This document shows positions 4,623 through 5,542 of a stretch of DNA of 5,542 nucleotides, one piece after another; the first letter of the stretch is position 1, and every line of letters starts with the position of its first letter. The stretch comes from an uncultured Candidatus Saccharibacteria bacterium. GTDB lineage: Bacteria > Patescibacteria > Saccharimonadia > Saccharimonadales > Nanosynbacteraceae. The position numbers and the translations under genes are program-made. The notes under the pieces are model-generated. The model saw only the letters and a list, made by a program, of their open reading frames with translations, had not been told where the DNA came from and made no database searches. The DNA is taken from contig CAMURE010000038.1 in NCBI GenBank assembly GCA_947097375.1, positions 1 through 5,542 on the forward strand. The letters are read 5' to 3'.

Positions 4623-5542
4623 GAAACATTGGCTACACTCACATCACCCATTTCGGATTTTTTGGTTTTCGGCGCTATTAACGCTGGCGTTGGGCGGGCT
4701 GATTTTCACCCAACTAGGCCTTAATGGGTTGTGGCTGTTCGTAATTTTGGTGGTGCTCGAGGTGACGTTTAGTTTCGATAACGCAGTAATTAACAGCAAG
4801 GTGTTGGCTGGTATGAGCCAGGTTTGGCAGAAAATTTTCCTGACGGTTGGAATTTTTGTGGCGGTGTTTGTGGTGCGGTTCGTGCTGCCGATTATCATCG
4901 TGATGGTGGCGAGCGGCCATAGGTTTATGGAGGTGGTTGATTTGGCGCTGAATAAGCCGGCGGAATATGGCCATATTTTGCACGAAGCCTCGCCGATGAT
5001 TGATGCTTTTGGCGGCGCGTTTCTGATTATGATTGGTCTCAGTTATTTCATTGATTATAATAAGCGCGTGCACTGGATGCGGCATGTCGAGCCGTGGCTG
5101 GCCAAGGCTGGGCGGTTTGAGAATTTCAAGGTGTGTTTGATGCTTAGCGTGGCGGCGGTGCTGTATTTCACGGTTGAGCCGCCGCATCGGGCGCTGGTGC
5201 TGATCTCGTCGGTGTTGGGGATTATACTGCACATCGGGCTGGAATTGTTCGGCTCATTCTTTCATGAGGATGATGCTAAGTCAGTCAAGGTTAAAACTGG
5301 CTGGGCGGCGTTCGCTAGCCTGCTCTATCTGGAAGTGCTGGACGCTAGTTTTAGCTTTGACGGCGTCATCGGCGCGTTTGCTATTACTAGCAGCGTGCTG
5401 CTGATCGTGGCAGGTTTGGGCGCTGGCGCGATTTGGGTGCGGTCGCTGACGGTATATTTGCTGCGGACAGGCATGCTTAGCAAGTACAAATATCTGGAAA
5501 ATGGCGCGCACTGGGCGATCATGGCGCTGGGTATGATGATGA
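4621..5542 (+). CDS. DUF475 TerC-like integral membrane protein (3' end outside window)
   Basis: The frame is open from the ATG at 4621 to the window edge, giving 307 residues so far. From memory DUF475 proteins run to about 340-370 residues, so probably only a short C-terminal part is missing. Two copies of the TerC-type motif are visible: LEVTFSFDNAVINSKVL at 46-62 and LEVLDASFSFDGVIGAF at 237-253. Each pairs a membrane Glu with a downstream SFD acidic residue, as expected of an internal duplication. Hydrophobic segments lie at about 12-30, 34-50, 72-98, 128-145, 170-184, 189-210, 228-245 and 255-275. A loop near 146-168 (YNKRVHWMRHVEPWL) is charged. TerC-family relatives export manganese or supply metals to exported enzymes, so a divalent-metal role is plausible but unproven for DUF475. 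It is divergent from the permease operon. The start is fixed by the extended -10 promoter 10 nt upstream. Confidence 0.9.
   Translation, partial: MKHWLHSHHPFRIFWFSALLTLALGGLIFTQLGLNGLWLFVILVVLEVTFSFDNAVINSKVLAGMSQVWQKIFLTVGIFVAVFVVRFVLPIIIVMVASGHRFMEVVDLALNKPAEYGHILHEASPMIDAFGGAFLIMIGLSYFIDYNKRVHWMRHVEPWLAKAGRFENFKVCLMLSVAAVLYFTVEPPHRALVLISSVLGIILHIGLELFGSFFHEDDAKSVKVKTGWAAFASLLYLEVLDASFSFDGVIGAFAITSSVLLIVAGLGAGAIWVRSLTVYLLRTGMLSKYKYLENGAHWAIMALGMMM

Noticed and set aside
4714..5511. Long minus-strand open frames (4714-5232, 5281-5511).
   Set aside because: They are antisense shadows of the DUF475 gene, whose plus-strand frame has clear membrane segments and duplicated motifs; the His/Gln/Arg-rich antisense products are typical artefacts.

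Overview
The window looks like ordinary bacterial chromosome with roughly half G+C and the standard genetic code (no in-frame TGA is needed; the visible stops are TAA or TAG). The compact layout, the lack of ribosome binding sites in front of promoter-proximal genes and the gene content fit a Patescibacteria/CPR organism such as Saccharibacteria (TM7). That assignment is an inference from style, not from a marker gene.

Layout. Bases 1-377 hold no convincing gene. They contain potential RNA structure ending in a strong plus-strand intrinsic terminator (189-228), then a clear promoter for the first gene. Bases 378-1361 (+) encode an arginine-rich, probably coiled-coil protein that I do not recognise. 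Bases 1428-1877 (-) encode a Fur-superfamily metalloregulator with a Zur-like histidine cluster. Divergent from it, 1945-2712 (+) encodes a nicotianamine synthase-family enzyme. The 67 bp between these two genes hold overlapping inverted repeats, and both promoters appear to use the same self-complementary -35 hexamer inside the repeat. Bases 2765-3538 and 3528-4571 (-) form a two-gene, translationally overlapping operon for a TIGR03943/DUF1980 protein and its DUF318 (COG0701) permease partner. Bases 4621-5542 (+) encode a DUF475 TerC-like membrane protein that runs off the window and diverges from the permease operon.

How the genes may work together. A metal-sensing repressor sits back to back with an enzyme of the family that makes nicotianamine-type metallophores from S-adenosylmethionine. 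A putative permease pair and a TerC-like protein, whose relatives move divalent metals, lie next to them. The simplest reading is a small metal-homeostasis island in which the regulator controls itself and the nicotianamine synthase-like enzyme when zinc or a similar metal is scarce. The opine dehydrogenase and ABC transporter that accompany such enzymes in the staphylopine and pseudopaline systems are absent from the window. The product may therefore be a nicotianamine-like compound used alone, or the partners may lie elsewhere.

A second theme is translation. All five genes that begin a transcript have a -10 hexamer only 6-10 nt before the ATG and no Shine-Dalgarno sequence, so their mRNAs should be leaderless. 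The only internal operon gene instead has a GGAG motif 9 nt before its start.
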